From contig CAISEB010000018.1 in NCBI GenBank assembly GCA_903884235.1, positions 88,728 to 152,727 of the forward strand: a stretch of DNA of 64,000 bases, written 5' to 3'. The notes below the pieces were generated by a model that did not search any database, had not been told where the DNA came from, and saw only the letters and a list, made by a program, of their open reading frames with translations. The first letter of the stretch is position 1; every line of letters begins with the position of its first letter. Positions 9,318-16,761 of the stretch are shown piece after piece. Both the position numbers and the translations under genes were made by a program. The stretch is from an uncultured Pseudomonadota bacterium (GTDB lineage: Bacteria > Pseudomonadota > Gammaproteobacteria > Steroidobacterales > Steroidobacteraceae).

Positions 9318-10058
9318 TCAGCTGCTCTGCAGCAGCTTGGCGCTGGCGGCAGAGTCTTCCTCGGCGGTGTGCATGGCCTTCACCTGGAGGTCGTAGTTGC
9401 GGGACAGTTCGATCATCGTGGTCATCGTCACGGCGATGTTGACGTTGCTCGACTCGAGTGCGCCGCTGACGACGTGGACGCTCGCATCGGAAGGCGCTTC
9501 GCCCCCAGCGGCAAGGCGGAAGAGCCCATCGGGGCCCCGGGACAGCGCTTCCGCCGGCGGATTGACCAGCTTGAGTCGCCCCACGGTCGACACGGTCTTC
9601 GCTTCCTGCCCGAGCGGCACGACCGACAGCGATCCGTCACCGCCAATCGTGATCGACGCATGCGGCGGAACGCTGATCGGCCCCGAGTCACCGAGCACCG
9701 GCAGGCCGGAGGCGGTCGTCAGCATGCCGCTCGTCTCCACGTGCAGATTGCCCGCCCGCGTATAGCCCTCGGTGCCGTCGGCCCCCTGGACTGCGAGCCA
9801 CCCCTGGCCCTTGATCGCAACGTCCAGGTCGCCGCCGGTTGCTTCCATGGCGCCCGACGTCGAGTCCCAGCCCGTGCCGGCACTCGTCGCGTAGGCGCGG
9901 GACGGGAACCCGGAACCGACGACGTCCTGGGTCTGGAACGCAGACAGGTCCGCCCTGAAGCCCGTCGTGCTCGCGTTCGCGAGGTTGTGGTTGTTCGCGG
10001 CCTGGGCGCGAAGGGTTTCCTTCGCGCCAGCCATCGCCACGTAGACAAGCCGATCCAT
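9318..10058 (-). CDS. flgF: Flagellar proximal rod protein
   Basis: FlgF is a proximal rod subunit that precedes FlgG in rod assembly. It has 246 residues and begins MDRLVYVAMAGAKETLRAQA, followed by NNHNLANASTTGFRADLSAF, the rod-family N-terminal helix with a FlgF-type start. The core GQGWLAVQGADGTEGYTRAG and the C-terminal SSNVNIAVTMTTMIELSRNY match the family. Neighbouring genes flgE and flgG confirm the assignment. Confidence 0.95.
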   Translation of the reverse strand: MDRLVYVAMAGAKETLRAQAANNHNLANASTTGFRADLSAFQTQDVVGSGFPSRAYATSAGTGWDSTSGAMEATGGDLDVAIKGQGWLAVQGADGTEGYTRAGNLHVETSGMLTTASGLPVLGDSGPISVPPHASITIGGDGSLSVVPLGQEAKTVSTVGRLKLVNPPAEALSRGPDGLFRLAAGGEAPSDASVHVVSGALESSNVNIAVTMTTMIELSRNYDLQVKAMHTAEEDSAASAKLLQSS

Positions 10059-10106
10059 TGCGACTGCTCCTCAGGTTCCGTTGCGTGCCAGTACTGCATC
10101 CGCTCC

Positions 10107-11348
10107 TTAGCCGCGGATCTGGATGATGCTCTGCGTGATCTGGTTCTCGGTCGAGATCATCTGGGCGTTGGCCTGGAACGACCGCTGCGCGGTGATCATC
10201 TGCACCAGCTGCGCCGTGATGTCGACGTTCGAGTCCTCGAGCGCGCCGGCCTGGACGAGTCCGAAGCCGGAGCCGCCCGCCGGACCGTAGATCGGCGAGC
10301 CCGACGAGTAGGTCTCCGTCCAGTTCGTATTGCCGACCTGCTGCAGGCCTTCCTGGTTCGAGAAGTTCGCGAGCGCAACCTGGCCGAGCGCGACCGAACG
10401 GCCGTTCGTGTAGTTGGCCTGCACAACGCCGGTCGAATCGACGGAGATCCCGCTCAGCTTGCCGGTGGTGTAGCCGTTCTGCGTGACGGAATTGACACCG
10501 AACGTGTCGCCGTACTGGGTGCTCTTGCTGAGATCGAAGCCGACGTTCATCGGCGACGCGCCGGTCGAGGTCGGCGTGAAGGTGCCGAAGTTCACGGCGG
10601 ACGTGTTCGTGCCGCCGGCCGGATCGGCCGAGGCCGCAAGCACGCCGCTCGGGCCGTAGGTCAGCTTGACCGGCGTTGCGTTGACGGGCTTCGCGTCGAT
10701 GTATTCGTACGCATTCCAGACGTTCGGCGAAACGTTGACGAAGTACATCGCCGCCGTATGCGCGGCACCGAGCGAGTCGTACAGCGTAACCGAGGTCGAC
10801 TGGTTGTAGCTGGTCGGGTCGGCGGTTGAGAAGCTTGCGGTCGGCGGCGTTGCGTTGGCCGGAAGGTTGAACACCATCTGCGCGGTGCTCGTGGCCTGCG
10901 GCGCGCTGTCGCCCGTCACCAGCTGCAGATCCGACAGGGAAGTCGTGTCGAAGGAGCCGGCGGTGGTCGGCTTGAAGACCTGCAGGCGCTGGCCGGAGGA
11001 ATTCACGACGTAGCCGCTGACATCCGTCTGGAAGCTGCCGGCACGGGTGTACTGCAGCGCGCCATGGTCGCTGACCGCGAACATGCCGTCGCCGCTGATC
11101 GCCATGTCAAGGCTGTTGCCGGTCGAGGTGATGTTGCCTTGCGTGAAGCGCTGCGCAACCTGCGCGATCTTCACGCCATTGCCGGTCTGCGTATTGCTCG
11201 TACCCTGCGGCGAGACCGCGAAGAGCTCGGAGAACTGGGCCGCCGAGGACTTGAATCCGGTGGTGGCCGAGTTGGCGACGTTGTTGGCGGTGACGTTGAG
11301 GTTGCTCTGCGCCGCGTCGATGCCACTGAGTGCGATTCCGAAAGCCAT
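10107..11348 (-). CDS. flgE: Flagellar hook protein
   Basis: FlgE polymerises into the hook, the universal joint between rod and filament. It has 413 residues. The N-terminus MAFGIALSGIDAAQSNLNVT followed by NNVANSATTGFKSSAAQFSE is characteristic, and SGDGMFAVSDHGALQYTRAG marks the core. The C-terminus has EDSNVDITAQLVQMITAQRS. The central region, about 150-330, contains the exposed hook domains. flgD, the hook cap gene, is immediately upstream. Confidence 0.96.
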   Translation of the reverse strand: MAFGIALSGIDAAQSNLNVTANNVANSATTGFKSSAAQFSELFAVSPQGTSNTQTGNGVKIAQVAQRFTQGNITSTGNSLDMAISGDGMFAVSDHGALQYTRAGSFQTDVSGYVVNSSGQRLQVFKPTTAGSFDTTSLSDLQLVTGDSAPQATSTAQMVFNLPANATPPTASFSTADPTSYNQSTSVTLYDSLGAAHTAAMYFVNVSPNVWNAYEYIDAKPVNATPVKLTYGPSGVLAASADPAGGTNTSAVNFGTFTPTSTGASPMNVGFDLSKSTQYGDTFGVNSVTQNGYTTGKLSGISVDSTGVVQANYTNGRSVALGQVALANFSNQEGLQQVGNTNWTETYSSGSPIYGPAGGSGFGLVQAGALEDSNVDITAQLVQMITAQRSFQANAQMISTENQITQSIIQIRG

Positions 11349-11382
11349 TGTGATGCTCCTGGTCGATGAATGAAGGAAAAAT

Positions 11383-12051
11383 TCAGCCGATCTGCTTGAC
11401 GTTGCTGAGCGCGATGGCGCCCAGTTCTGGGGTGTTCACGGTGACGCCGCTTCCGGACGCGTCCAGCGTCACGCTGGTGACCGTGCCGTTGAGTAGCGTC
11501 GTCGCCCCCTGGTTCTGGCCGCCCACCACGGCGGTTGCCGAGACGCCGTACACGCCGCTTGGAGCAGCAGTTCCCGCGTCCGTGGTGCCGTCCCAGCTGA
11601 ACGACTGGTTACCCGCACCCGACTGCACCGGCAGATGCCTAACGACGACCCCGGACGCGTCGGTGATCGTCAGCATCGCGGCACTGGCGCCGGCCGGCAC
11701 CTGCACGGCCCCGGACAGGGGATAGCCTGCGGAATAGCTCGCGACATTGCCGACGGCCTGGATCGCATGGCCGACCAGCGAGACGCTGGACAAGGCCTGC
11801 GAGGACAGCATCGCGCTCGACAGCGTGCTCATCGACTGGTTCATCGACGAGATGCCGGTCACGGTGCTGAGCTGCGCGAGCTGCGACAGGAACTGGTTGC
11901 TGTCGGTCGGGTTAAGGGGGTCCTGGTTCTTCAACTGGGCGGTCATCAAGGTCAGGAAGTCGTTGGTCGACAGCCCCTGGATCGCGCTGGCCTTCGCGGC
12001 CGAGGCGGCGGTCTGGGGTGCGGCGGTCGCGGTGATGGGATTGGTGGACAT
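11383..12051 (-). CDS. flgD: Flagellar hook-capping (hook assembly scaffold) protein
   Basis: FlgD caps the growing hook and is removed when the hook is complete. It has 222 residues. The conserved N-terminal segment STNDFLTLMTAQLKNQDPLN with PTDSNQFLSQLAQLSTV is the family signature. The C-terminal half holds a FlgD Ig-like/Tudor-like beta domain (for example AMLTITDASGVVVRHLPVQ and NQSFSWDGTTDAGTAAPSG). It lies between flgC and flgE. Confidence 0.95.
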   Translation of the reverse strand: MSTNPITATAAPQTAASAAKASAIQGLSTNDFLTLMTAQLKNQDPLNPTDSNQFLSQLAQLSTVTGISSMNQSMSTLSSAMLSSQALSSVSLVGHAIQAVGNVASYSAGYPLSGAVQVPAGASAAMLTITDASGVVVRHLPVQSGAGNQSFSWDGTTDAGTAAPSGVYGVSATAVVGGQNQGATTLLNGTVTSVTLDASGSGVTVNTPELGAIALSNVKQIG

Positions 12052-12092
12052 GGGTCAATTCACTCCGGTGGGATGATGTTCTGGACCCGCGC

Positions 12093-12503
12093 TCACTGGC
12101 CGAGCTTCAGCGTGGCGAGCAGCAGGTCACGGGTGGTGTTCATGACTTCGACGTTGTTCTGGTAGGACCGGGACGCCGAGATCATGTCGGTCATCTCCTC
12201 CACGACATTGACCGCAGGCGCGTACACGTATCCCTGCCCGTCCGCGAGCGGGTTGCCGGGGTCGTAGCGGACGTCGGGCTTCGCGGTGCTCTGGGAGATG
12301 CCTGCAACGCCGACCGAGGCCGTGCTCGCGTCGCCGGCGGCACCGAGGATCGCGCGAAACACCGGATGCTTCGCCCGGTACACGGTCGACGGATCGCCAC
12401 TGACACTGTCGGCGTTGGCGAGGTTGCTGGCGACGGTATTGAGGCGCACCGACTGCGCACTCATCCCGGATCCGGCAATGTCGAAGATGTTGAACGAGGA
12501 CAT
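12093..12503 (-). CDS. flgC: Flagellar proximal rod protein
   Basis: FlgC is a rod subunit of the basal body. It has 136 residues, the normal size. The N-terminus SFNIFDIAGSGMSAQSVRLN with TVASNLANADSVSGDP and the C-terminus NVVEEMTDMISASRSYQNN are typical of the family. It follows flgB with a 27-bp gap and precedes flgD. Confidence 0.96.
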   Translation of the reverse strand: MSSFNIFDIAGSGMSAQSVRLNTVASNLANADSVSGDPSTVYRAKHPVFRAILGAAGDASTASVGVAGISQSTAKPDVRYDPGNPLADGQGYVYAPAVNVVEEMTDMISASRSYQNNVEVMNTTRDLLLATLKLGQ

Positions 12504-12530
12504 GGTTGGTTACTCCTGCTGTGCGCGGGG

Positions 12531-12935
12531 CTACTGGCCGGTGATCGCAGTCATCAAGGCGCGGAACTTCCCGCTCAGCAGCGTCAGCGTCGCCTGGTAG
12601 CGCACGCTGTTCTCCGCGAAGGCAGCCTGCTCAAGGTGTTCGTCCACGGTGTTTCCATCGAGCGAGGGCGCCGTCGGCGTGCGGTAACGCAGCGCCGCGT
12701 CCTCGATACCGGCGGGCGAGCCGCCCGGCAGCGAGCCCTGCGTCGCCTGCATCGGCAGATTTCCGGGGGTCGCGCCGCCGGCGCCGGCGAGTGCGATACG
12801 AAAGTCGAGGTCGCGCGCCTTGAAGTTCGGCGTGTCGGCATTGGCGATGTTGGCCGCAAGCAGCTCCGTGCGCCGCGCCTCGACACTGAGTGCGCGTGCA
12901 TGTACGCCGAGGTAGCTGTCGATGCTGTTGCTCAC
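12531..12935 (-). CDS. flgB: Flagellar proximal rod protein, first gene of the flg operon
   Basis: FlgB is the first rod subunit assembled on the MS ring. The frame is open to 13,040, but the GTG at 12,935 gives the canonical FlgB start (SNSIDSYLGVHARALSVEAR, then NIANADTPNFKARDLDF) and has GGAGGG directly upstream. The upstream extension would also run across the sigma-54 promoter. This choice gives 134 residues, normal for FlgB. It is the promoter-proximal gene of an eleven-gene cluster, flgB to flgL. Confidence 0.94.
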   Translation of the reverse strand: MSNSIDSYLGVHARALSVEARRTELLAANIANADTPNFKARDLDFRIALAGAGGATPGNLPMQATQGSLPGGSPAGIEDAALRYRTPTAPSLDGNTVDEHLEQAAFAENSVRYQATLTLLSGKFRALMTAITGQ

Positions 12936-12974
12936 GGGCCCTCCACAAGTTCGATTCACTTGGGCGGTACAAGG

Positions 12975-12990
12975 AGCAAGTCCTGTGCCA
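12975..12990 (-). promoter_or_regulatory. Sigma-54 promoter of the flgB operon
   Basis: Read on the minus strand: TGGCACAGGACTTGCT. The GG (-24) and GC (-12) dinucleotides and their spacing match the sigma-54 consensus TGGCAC-N5-TTGC(A/T). It lies 40 bp upstream of the flgB start. An enhancer-binding activator such as FleQ or FlrC would be expected to drive it; none is encoded in this window. Confidence 0.85.
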
Positions 12991-13185
12991 TTGGCCCGGA
13001 ATGCCTCTTTTCGCATCGGGAACTGTGACGGGGCGCGCAATAGCCCGCGGCGCCGACCGGGCGACCGGCAAGTTCTTGCCGGCCTCGGGCAACCCTCGGC
13101 CGGGTGGCAGGGTCGCTGTCGGCCGCCAAAGAGTTCCGATTGAGAGGGTTGGGGCCGGAACCGTCATGGATCTGACGCTTGGAGC

Positions 13186-13201
13186 TGGCACGGGTCTTGC
13201 T
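13186..13201 (+). promoter_or_regulatory. Sigma-54 promoter of flgA
   Basis: TGGCACGGGTCTTGCT matches the sigma-54 consensus TGGCACG-N4-TTGC(A/T) at every defined position. The predicted transcription start, about 12 bp past the -12 GC, falls near 13,212. The ATG at 13,215 would therefore be almost leaderless, which favours an ATG further on as the flgA start. Confidence 0.87.
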
Positions 13202-13238
13202 CCTGTAACAGGCAATGCCCAGCCCGATGAGGATCCGG

Positions 13239-13952
13239 ATGATGAGAAGGCCCGCCACCCGACACGCGACAGCGACGATGCTCATGCTCGCGGCGGCGGC
13301 GGCGCACGCAGCCACGGTCGACATCGAGGATGGCCAGCGCATCCGCGACGCTGCGGAGCAGGCGATCCACGCCGCGACCAGTTCCGCGGCATCGGAGCTC
13401 TCCGCGGTGGCCGATCCGACGGATCCGCGACTGCGCCTGGCCCGTTGCCCGTCGCCGCCCCACGGTCAGATCGTCGGTGGAGGCCAGGTGCGCGAACATA
13501 CGACGGTCGCGGTGCGCTGCGAGGCAGGCACGCCTTGGCTGGTGTACGTCAGCGTCGCGGTGTCGACCGACCTGCCCGTACTGGTCGCGCGCCGGGCGCT
13601 GCCGCGGGATGCCGTACCGACGCCTGCGGACTTCAGTTCGGTCGTTCGCCGGGTTCCCGGAACCTCGGCTCTCTTTATTACGGATCCGGCCCAGCTCGGC
13701 GGGAAGCGCCTGATCCGTCCCGTCGGCATCGGCGAGGCGCTGACCGCCGATGCGCTGCAGACGACGCCGGTCGTACACCGCGGCCAGCAAGTCATGTTGT
13801 TGGCGCATGCCGGCGGGATGGACGTCCGGGTCACCGTCGTCGCCCTGATGGACGGGAAACCCGAGGAGCGGATCCGGGTCCAGAACCCCTCGTCACTTCG
13901 GGTTGTGGAAGCGACCGTCAGAAGCGCCGAACTCGTTGAAATCGCTCTATAA
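13239..13952 (+). CDS. flgA: Flagellar P-ring assembly chaperone
   Basis: FlgA is a periplasmic chaperone needed to polymerise FlgI into the P ring. From 13,239 it has 237 residues; in-frame ATGs also occur at 13,215 and 13,227. The start at 13,239 was chosen because it leaves a leader of about 27 nt after the sigma-54 promoter, with AGGA upstream, and gives a clean Sec signal peptide (MMRRPATRHATATMLMLAAA, cleavage near AHA-ATV). The C-terminal half contains the SAF/FlgA domain (RRALPRDAVPTPADFSSVVR ... VHRGQQVMLLAHAGGMDVRV). It diverges from flgB and heads flgA-flgM-flgN. Confidence 0.93.
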   Translation: MMRRPATRHATATMLMLAAAAAHAATVDIEDGQRIRDAAEQAIHAATSSAASELSAVADPTDPRLRLARCPSPPHGQIVGGGQVREHTTVAVRCEAGTPWLVYVSVAVSTDLPVLVARRALPRDAVPTPADFSSVVRRVPGTSALFITDPAQLGGKRLIRPVGIGEALTADALQTTPVVHRGQQVMLLAHAGGMDVRVTVVALMDGKPEERIRVQNPSSLRVVEATVRSAELVEIAL

Positions 13953-13962
13953 ATTCTGACCC

Positions 13963-13989
13963 TAAAGTTTTCGCCACCGCGGCCGTTAC
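13963..13989 (+). promoter_or_regulatory. Sigma-28-type promoter of flgM
   Basis: TAAAGTTT, exactly 11 bases, then GCCGTTAC. The -35 box is a perfect match to the FliA consensus and the -10 box differs at two positions from GCCGATAA. It sits in the flgA-flgM gap, so flgM-flgN can be transcribed both from the sigma-54 flgA promoter and from this late promoter. Confidence 0.75.
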
Positions 13990-14016
13990 CTGCATGGAGA
14001 GTGCAGGAGGTGTCCC

Positions 14017-14355
14017 GTGGCGATCGAAATCAAGGGTGTGGACGCAGGACCGGTCGGTTCCGGCGCGGGTCAGCCTGTCGAACGGGTTCGCGGCACTGCC
14101 GCAGTTGGCACCGGCACGCCCCAGGGCACGTCCCCGGCCGCGTCGGACCGGATCAACATCACCGGCACCGCACGCACGCTCGCAACGCTGCAGGCCGCCG
14201 TCGCCGCCACCCCGGAGATCGACACGAAGCGGGTTGCGCAGTTGCGCCTGTCCGTTGAGCGCGGCACCTACGTGCCGAATCCCGCCCGGATCGCCGACCG
14301 GCTGCTGCAGCTCGAAACCGACATCGCCGCCGCCACCGGGCGCGCCCAGGGCTGA
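14017..14355 (+). CDS. flgM: Negative regulator of flagellin synthesis (anti-sigma-28 factor)
   Basis: FlgM binds FliA (sigma-28) and is exported when the hook is complete, which releases late gene expression. It has 112 residues from a GTG start with GGAGG 6 bp upstream. The N-terminal half is Gly/Pro/Ala-rich and probably disordered. The C-terminal half has the FlgM helices (INITGTARTLATLQAAVAAT, then DTKRVAQLRLSVERGTYVPN and PARIADRLLQLE). A sigma-28-like promoter lies just upstream, implying feedback control by its own target. Confidence 0.94.
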   Translation: MAIEIKGVDAGPVGSGAGQPVERVRGTAAVGTGTPQGTSPAASDRINITGTARTLATLQAAVAATPEIDTKRVAQLRLSVERGTYVPNPARIADRLLQLETDIAAATGRAQG

Positions 14356-14363
14356 CGCACGCC

Positions 14364-14849
14364 ATGAGCATCCGTCCCGAAGACCTGCGTCAGCTCCTCG
14401 GCCGCGTACTCGCCGAAGAGACCGGACTCCTCTCGAACCTCGAACAGGTACTCGCGCGCGAGGCCGACGTCGTCCGTGGCGACGATGCCGGCGCGATCGA
14501 GAACATCGGCGCCGCGCGCCATCACTGCATCGACTCCCTGATGCGGCTGGATGCCGAGCGCACATCGGCATGCCGCATGCTCTCCTTCGGCGTCGGCCCT
14601 GACGGCATCGACCGGCTGCTCGCCTGGTGCGATCCCGATCGGACCCTGCGCGGTCGTTGGGAATCCAACCTCCAGATCGCCCGCCGTTGCAAGGAGCTGA
14701 ACGAGCGCAATGGCGCCGTTGTCACGCTCAAGCTCGGCCAGGTGCGCCAGCGCCTCGCGACGATGCGCGGCAGCACTGCGGCGCCCGTCTACGGACGCCA
14801 GGGACTGCCCTACGAAGGTGTCGCCCGACGAGAGCTTGCGCAGGCCTGA
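14364..14849 (+). CDS. flgN: Flagellar export chaperone for FlgK and FlgL
   Basis: FlgN is a cytoplasmic chaperone that delivers the junction proteins FlgK and FlgL to the flagellar export gate. It has 161 residues, mostly helical, with the family pattern EDLRQLLGRVLAEETGLLSN, LEQVLAREADVVRGDDA and a C-terminal coiled-coil (CKELNERNGAVVTLKLGQVR). It starts 8 bp after flgM, the common flgM-flgN pairing. Sequence conservation in FlgN is low, so context supports the call strongly. Confidence 0.88.
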   Translation: MSIRPEDLRQLLGRVLAEETGLLSNLEQVLAREADVVRGDDAGAIENIGAARHHCIDSLMRLDAERTSACRMLSFGVGPDGIDRLLAWCDPDRTLRGRWESNLQIARRCKELNERNGAVVTLKLGQVRQRLATMRGSTAAPVYGRQGLPYEGVARRELAQA

Positions 14850-14866
14850 TCGGCTGCTCGCATCGG

Positions 14867-14882
14867 GGCGGCGTCCGCCGCC
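14867..14882. terminator. Possible terminator hairpin between flgN and the convergent HDOD gene
   Basis: GGCGGC-GTCC-GCCGCC forms a 6-bp GC stem with a 4-nt loop in the 113-bp convergent gap. There is no U-run, so this is weak evidence. Confidence 0.3.
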
Positions 14883-14962
14883 GTACCCATTCCATCTCGA
14901 ACGAACATCCGCCGCGATAGCCCCTCGGGGCGCTGGCAGGATCTGTGGGCGGGGTGAACGGC

Positions 14963-15850
14963 TCAGCCCTGCAGGGCTGCCTGGAGCGCCCGGATCGGCT
15001 GGGCGCTGGCCGTCAGGATGCGACGGCAGTCATCGGCTGTCAGCCCGAGGTCCTGGAACGCCGGTACCGTCGTGGCAATCTCGTCGACCAGTGCCCGCTT
15101 GAACACGCTCGGCACGAGCGCGATCGCAGCGATCAGGACGTTCGAGAGCCCGATGGCGATACCAGGCGCCCGCTCCATCGTCGTCTGGTTGCCGACGGCG
15201 GTCACGATGGGCGCCGGGAACTTCCACTGCTTCAGGATCGACGCCGCCATCCGCGGGTGCCATTCGTCCATCACCTCCGTGGGTATTTCGGTTCGCTCAC
15301 CCTCGCCGCCACCGCCCGTCGAATTCACGGTGATGTAGAGCCGACCGATGTTGTGCATCAGCCCGGTGAGCATCGCCTCCTCCGGTCGTGCCGCGCGCGA
15401 CTCGCGGGCGACGATGTAGGCGATGGCGGCAACGAGCATGCCCACGCGCCATATAGCCTGCAGCTTCGGGCGCAGTTCCGACGAACGGCCGCCGAACTTC
15501 ATCTGCTGCAGGGCGAATGCGACGGCCGTGCAGCGCACCAGTTGGTGACCCAGCCGCGTGATCGCGAAATTCAGGTCCGTTACGACCTTGCCGGAGGGAT
15601 TCATGAAGGCTGAATTCGCGAGTCGCAGGATCCGCGCAGCGAGCGCGGCATCCGCGCCGATGATGTACGCGATCTGTGCGGGCGAGGTGGCCGGATCGTC
15701 CAGCACGCGCTGCAGGCGCACGACGATGTCCGGGAACGACGGCAAGCGCACGTCACCCGCCAGAAGCTCCACCGTCAGGTCCTGGACGAACCGCGGCGGC
15801 GCCGGAGCCGCCGGCGGCATCTCAAGTTCCAGAACCTGCACCACGGCCAT
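14963..15850 (-). CDS. HDOD domain protein
   Basis: HDOD proteins are degenerate HD-fold signalling modules often tied to c-di-GMP, chemotaxis or motility control. The protein has 295 residues, with the HDOD domain at about 28-235: LPSFPDIVVRLQRVLDDP, IIGADAALAARILRLANSAF and AITRLGHQLVRCTAVAFALQ are typical. The usual metal-binding HD pair is not evident (LTGLMHNIGRLYITV is the corresponding segment), consistent with a non-catalytic HDOD. No other output domain is visible. It is convergent with flgN and may be associated with motility, but that is inference. Confidence 0.85.
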   Translation of the reverse strand: MAVVQVLELEMPPAAPAPPRFVQDLTVELLAGDVRLPSFPDIVVRLQRVLDDPATSPAQIAYIIGADAALAARILRLANSAFMNPSGKVVTDLNFAITRLGHQLVRCTAVAFALQQMKFGGRSSELRPKLQAIWRVGMLVAAIAYIVARESRAARPEEAMLTGLMHNIGRLYITVNSTGGGGEGERTEIPTEVMDEWHPRMAASILKQWKFPAPIVTAVGNQTTMERAPGIAIGLSNVLIAAIALVPSVFKRALVDEIATTVPAFQDLGLTADDCRRILTASAQPIRALQAALQG

Positions 15851-16008
15851 ACGCGATTGAATCCTGCCCTACGTCAGGATCGGTATCGGCGTGCCGGACG
15901 CCAACTTTAGTTCAATTGCCCGGCTTGCGGAGTGCCGCACAGGACGGTCCGGCGGGCTGTCGCGCCGGGGGCACCGTGATCCGAGGCGGACCCGTGCGCC
16001 GCGTCCGA

Positions 16009-16707
16009 CTACAGCGTGCGGAGATTGTCTGTCTCGGCACGCAGCCTGCCGATGAACCCCCGCAGCTCCGCCTCGAGCATCGGCAGGCGCTTCCTGGCGG
16101 CCGCCGACCGGACGCCGGCCGGCACCGACACCAGGTTCTCCTCGAGCATCTGGACGGCCTTCGGGCCATCCGGGTCGCCGCCGCCAGCATCGACCGTTGC
16201 GATGATCCGCGCAACGCCGATTGCACCGAGCCAATCGAGCGCATCCGCATCGTGGAGGTAAGTCGCCTCCGGGCCGGCCGGCGCACGATCGAACATATGC
16301 GTACGGATCGCCGCACGGACCGCTTCAATCTTCGCCATCGGAAAGCCAGTCCCCTGCAGGATGCCGTCGACCACCCGGGCACCCTCGTCAGCGTGGTCGA
16401 TACCTTCCTTTTCCCGATCCCAGGGCGCGAACGCAGCGATGTCATGCAGGAACGCCGAGGCGAACAGCACGTCGTCATCCAACGCGACGTGATCCTCCGC
16501 GGCGAGCGCGGTCGCGAGCTCGTAGTCGCGTACCGAATGGGAGAACCCCCACGCCGGATGGTGGAAGTGCTCGGCCGAGAACCGCCGGACCAGATCGCGC
16601 CAGTGTGCGGCGGGCGGCTCGCCTGCGTCCGCCATGGATGGGGCGGCGATGCAGGCGATCGCGAGCAACATTGCGCCGACGGTGGCACTGGGACGGCTCA
16701 TGCACAT
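16009..16707 (-). CDS. Secreted HD-domain phosphohydrolase-like protein
   Basis: HD-superfamily metal-dependent phosphohydrolases act on nucleotides and other phosphoesters. The protein has 232 residues. An N-terminal signal peptide is likely (GAMLLAIACIAAPSMADA), placing it in the periplasm, which is unusual for this family. Motifs visible are FSHSVRDYELATAL, FASAFLHDIAAF (HD pair), an HxxEGA-type segment (DHADEGARVVDGIL), AIRTHMF and LHDADALDWLGAIGVARI. The metal ligands H...HD...D therefore appear intact. It is 54 bp downstream of histidine ammonia-lyase and could be co-transcribed. The substrate is unknown. Confidence 0.75.
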   Translation of the reverse strand: MCMSRPSATVGAMLLAIACIAAPSMADAGEPPAAHWRDLVRRFSAEHFHHPAWGFSHSVRDYELATALAAEDHVALDDDVLFASAFLHDIAAFAPWDREKEGIDHADEGARVVDGILQGTGFPMAKIEAVRAAIRTHMFDRAPAGPEATYLHDADALDWLGAIGVARIIATVDAGGGDPDGPKAVQMLEENLVSVPAGVRSAAARKRLPMLEAELRGFIGRLRAETDNLRTL

Positions 16708-16761
16708 GGATCGACCTCCGGACGCTTCGGATATTGAGGACGATGGCGCCGGCGCGACCGA

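Noticed and set aside
12936..13040. Longer FlgB starting at 13,040
   Set aside because: It would run across the sigma-54 promoter, and its extra residues do not match FlgB; the GTG at 12,935 has a good ribosome site.
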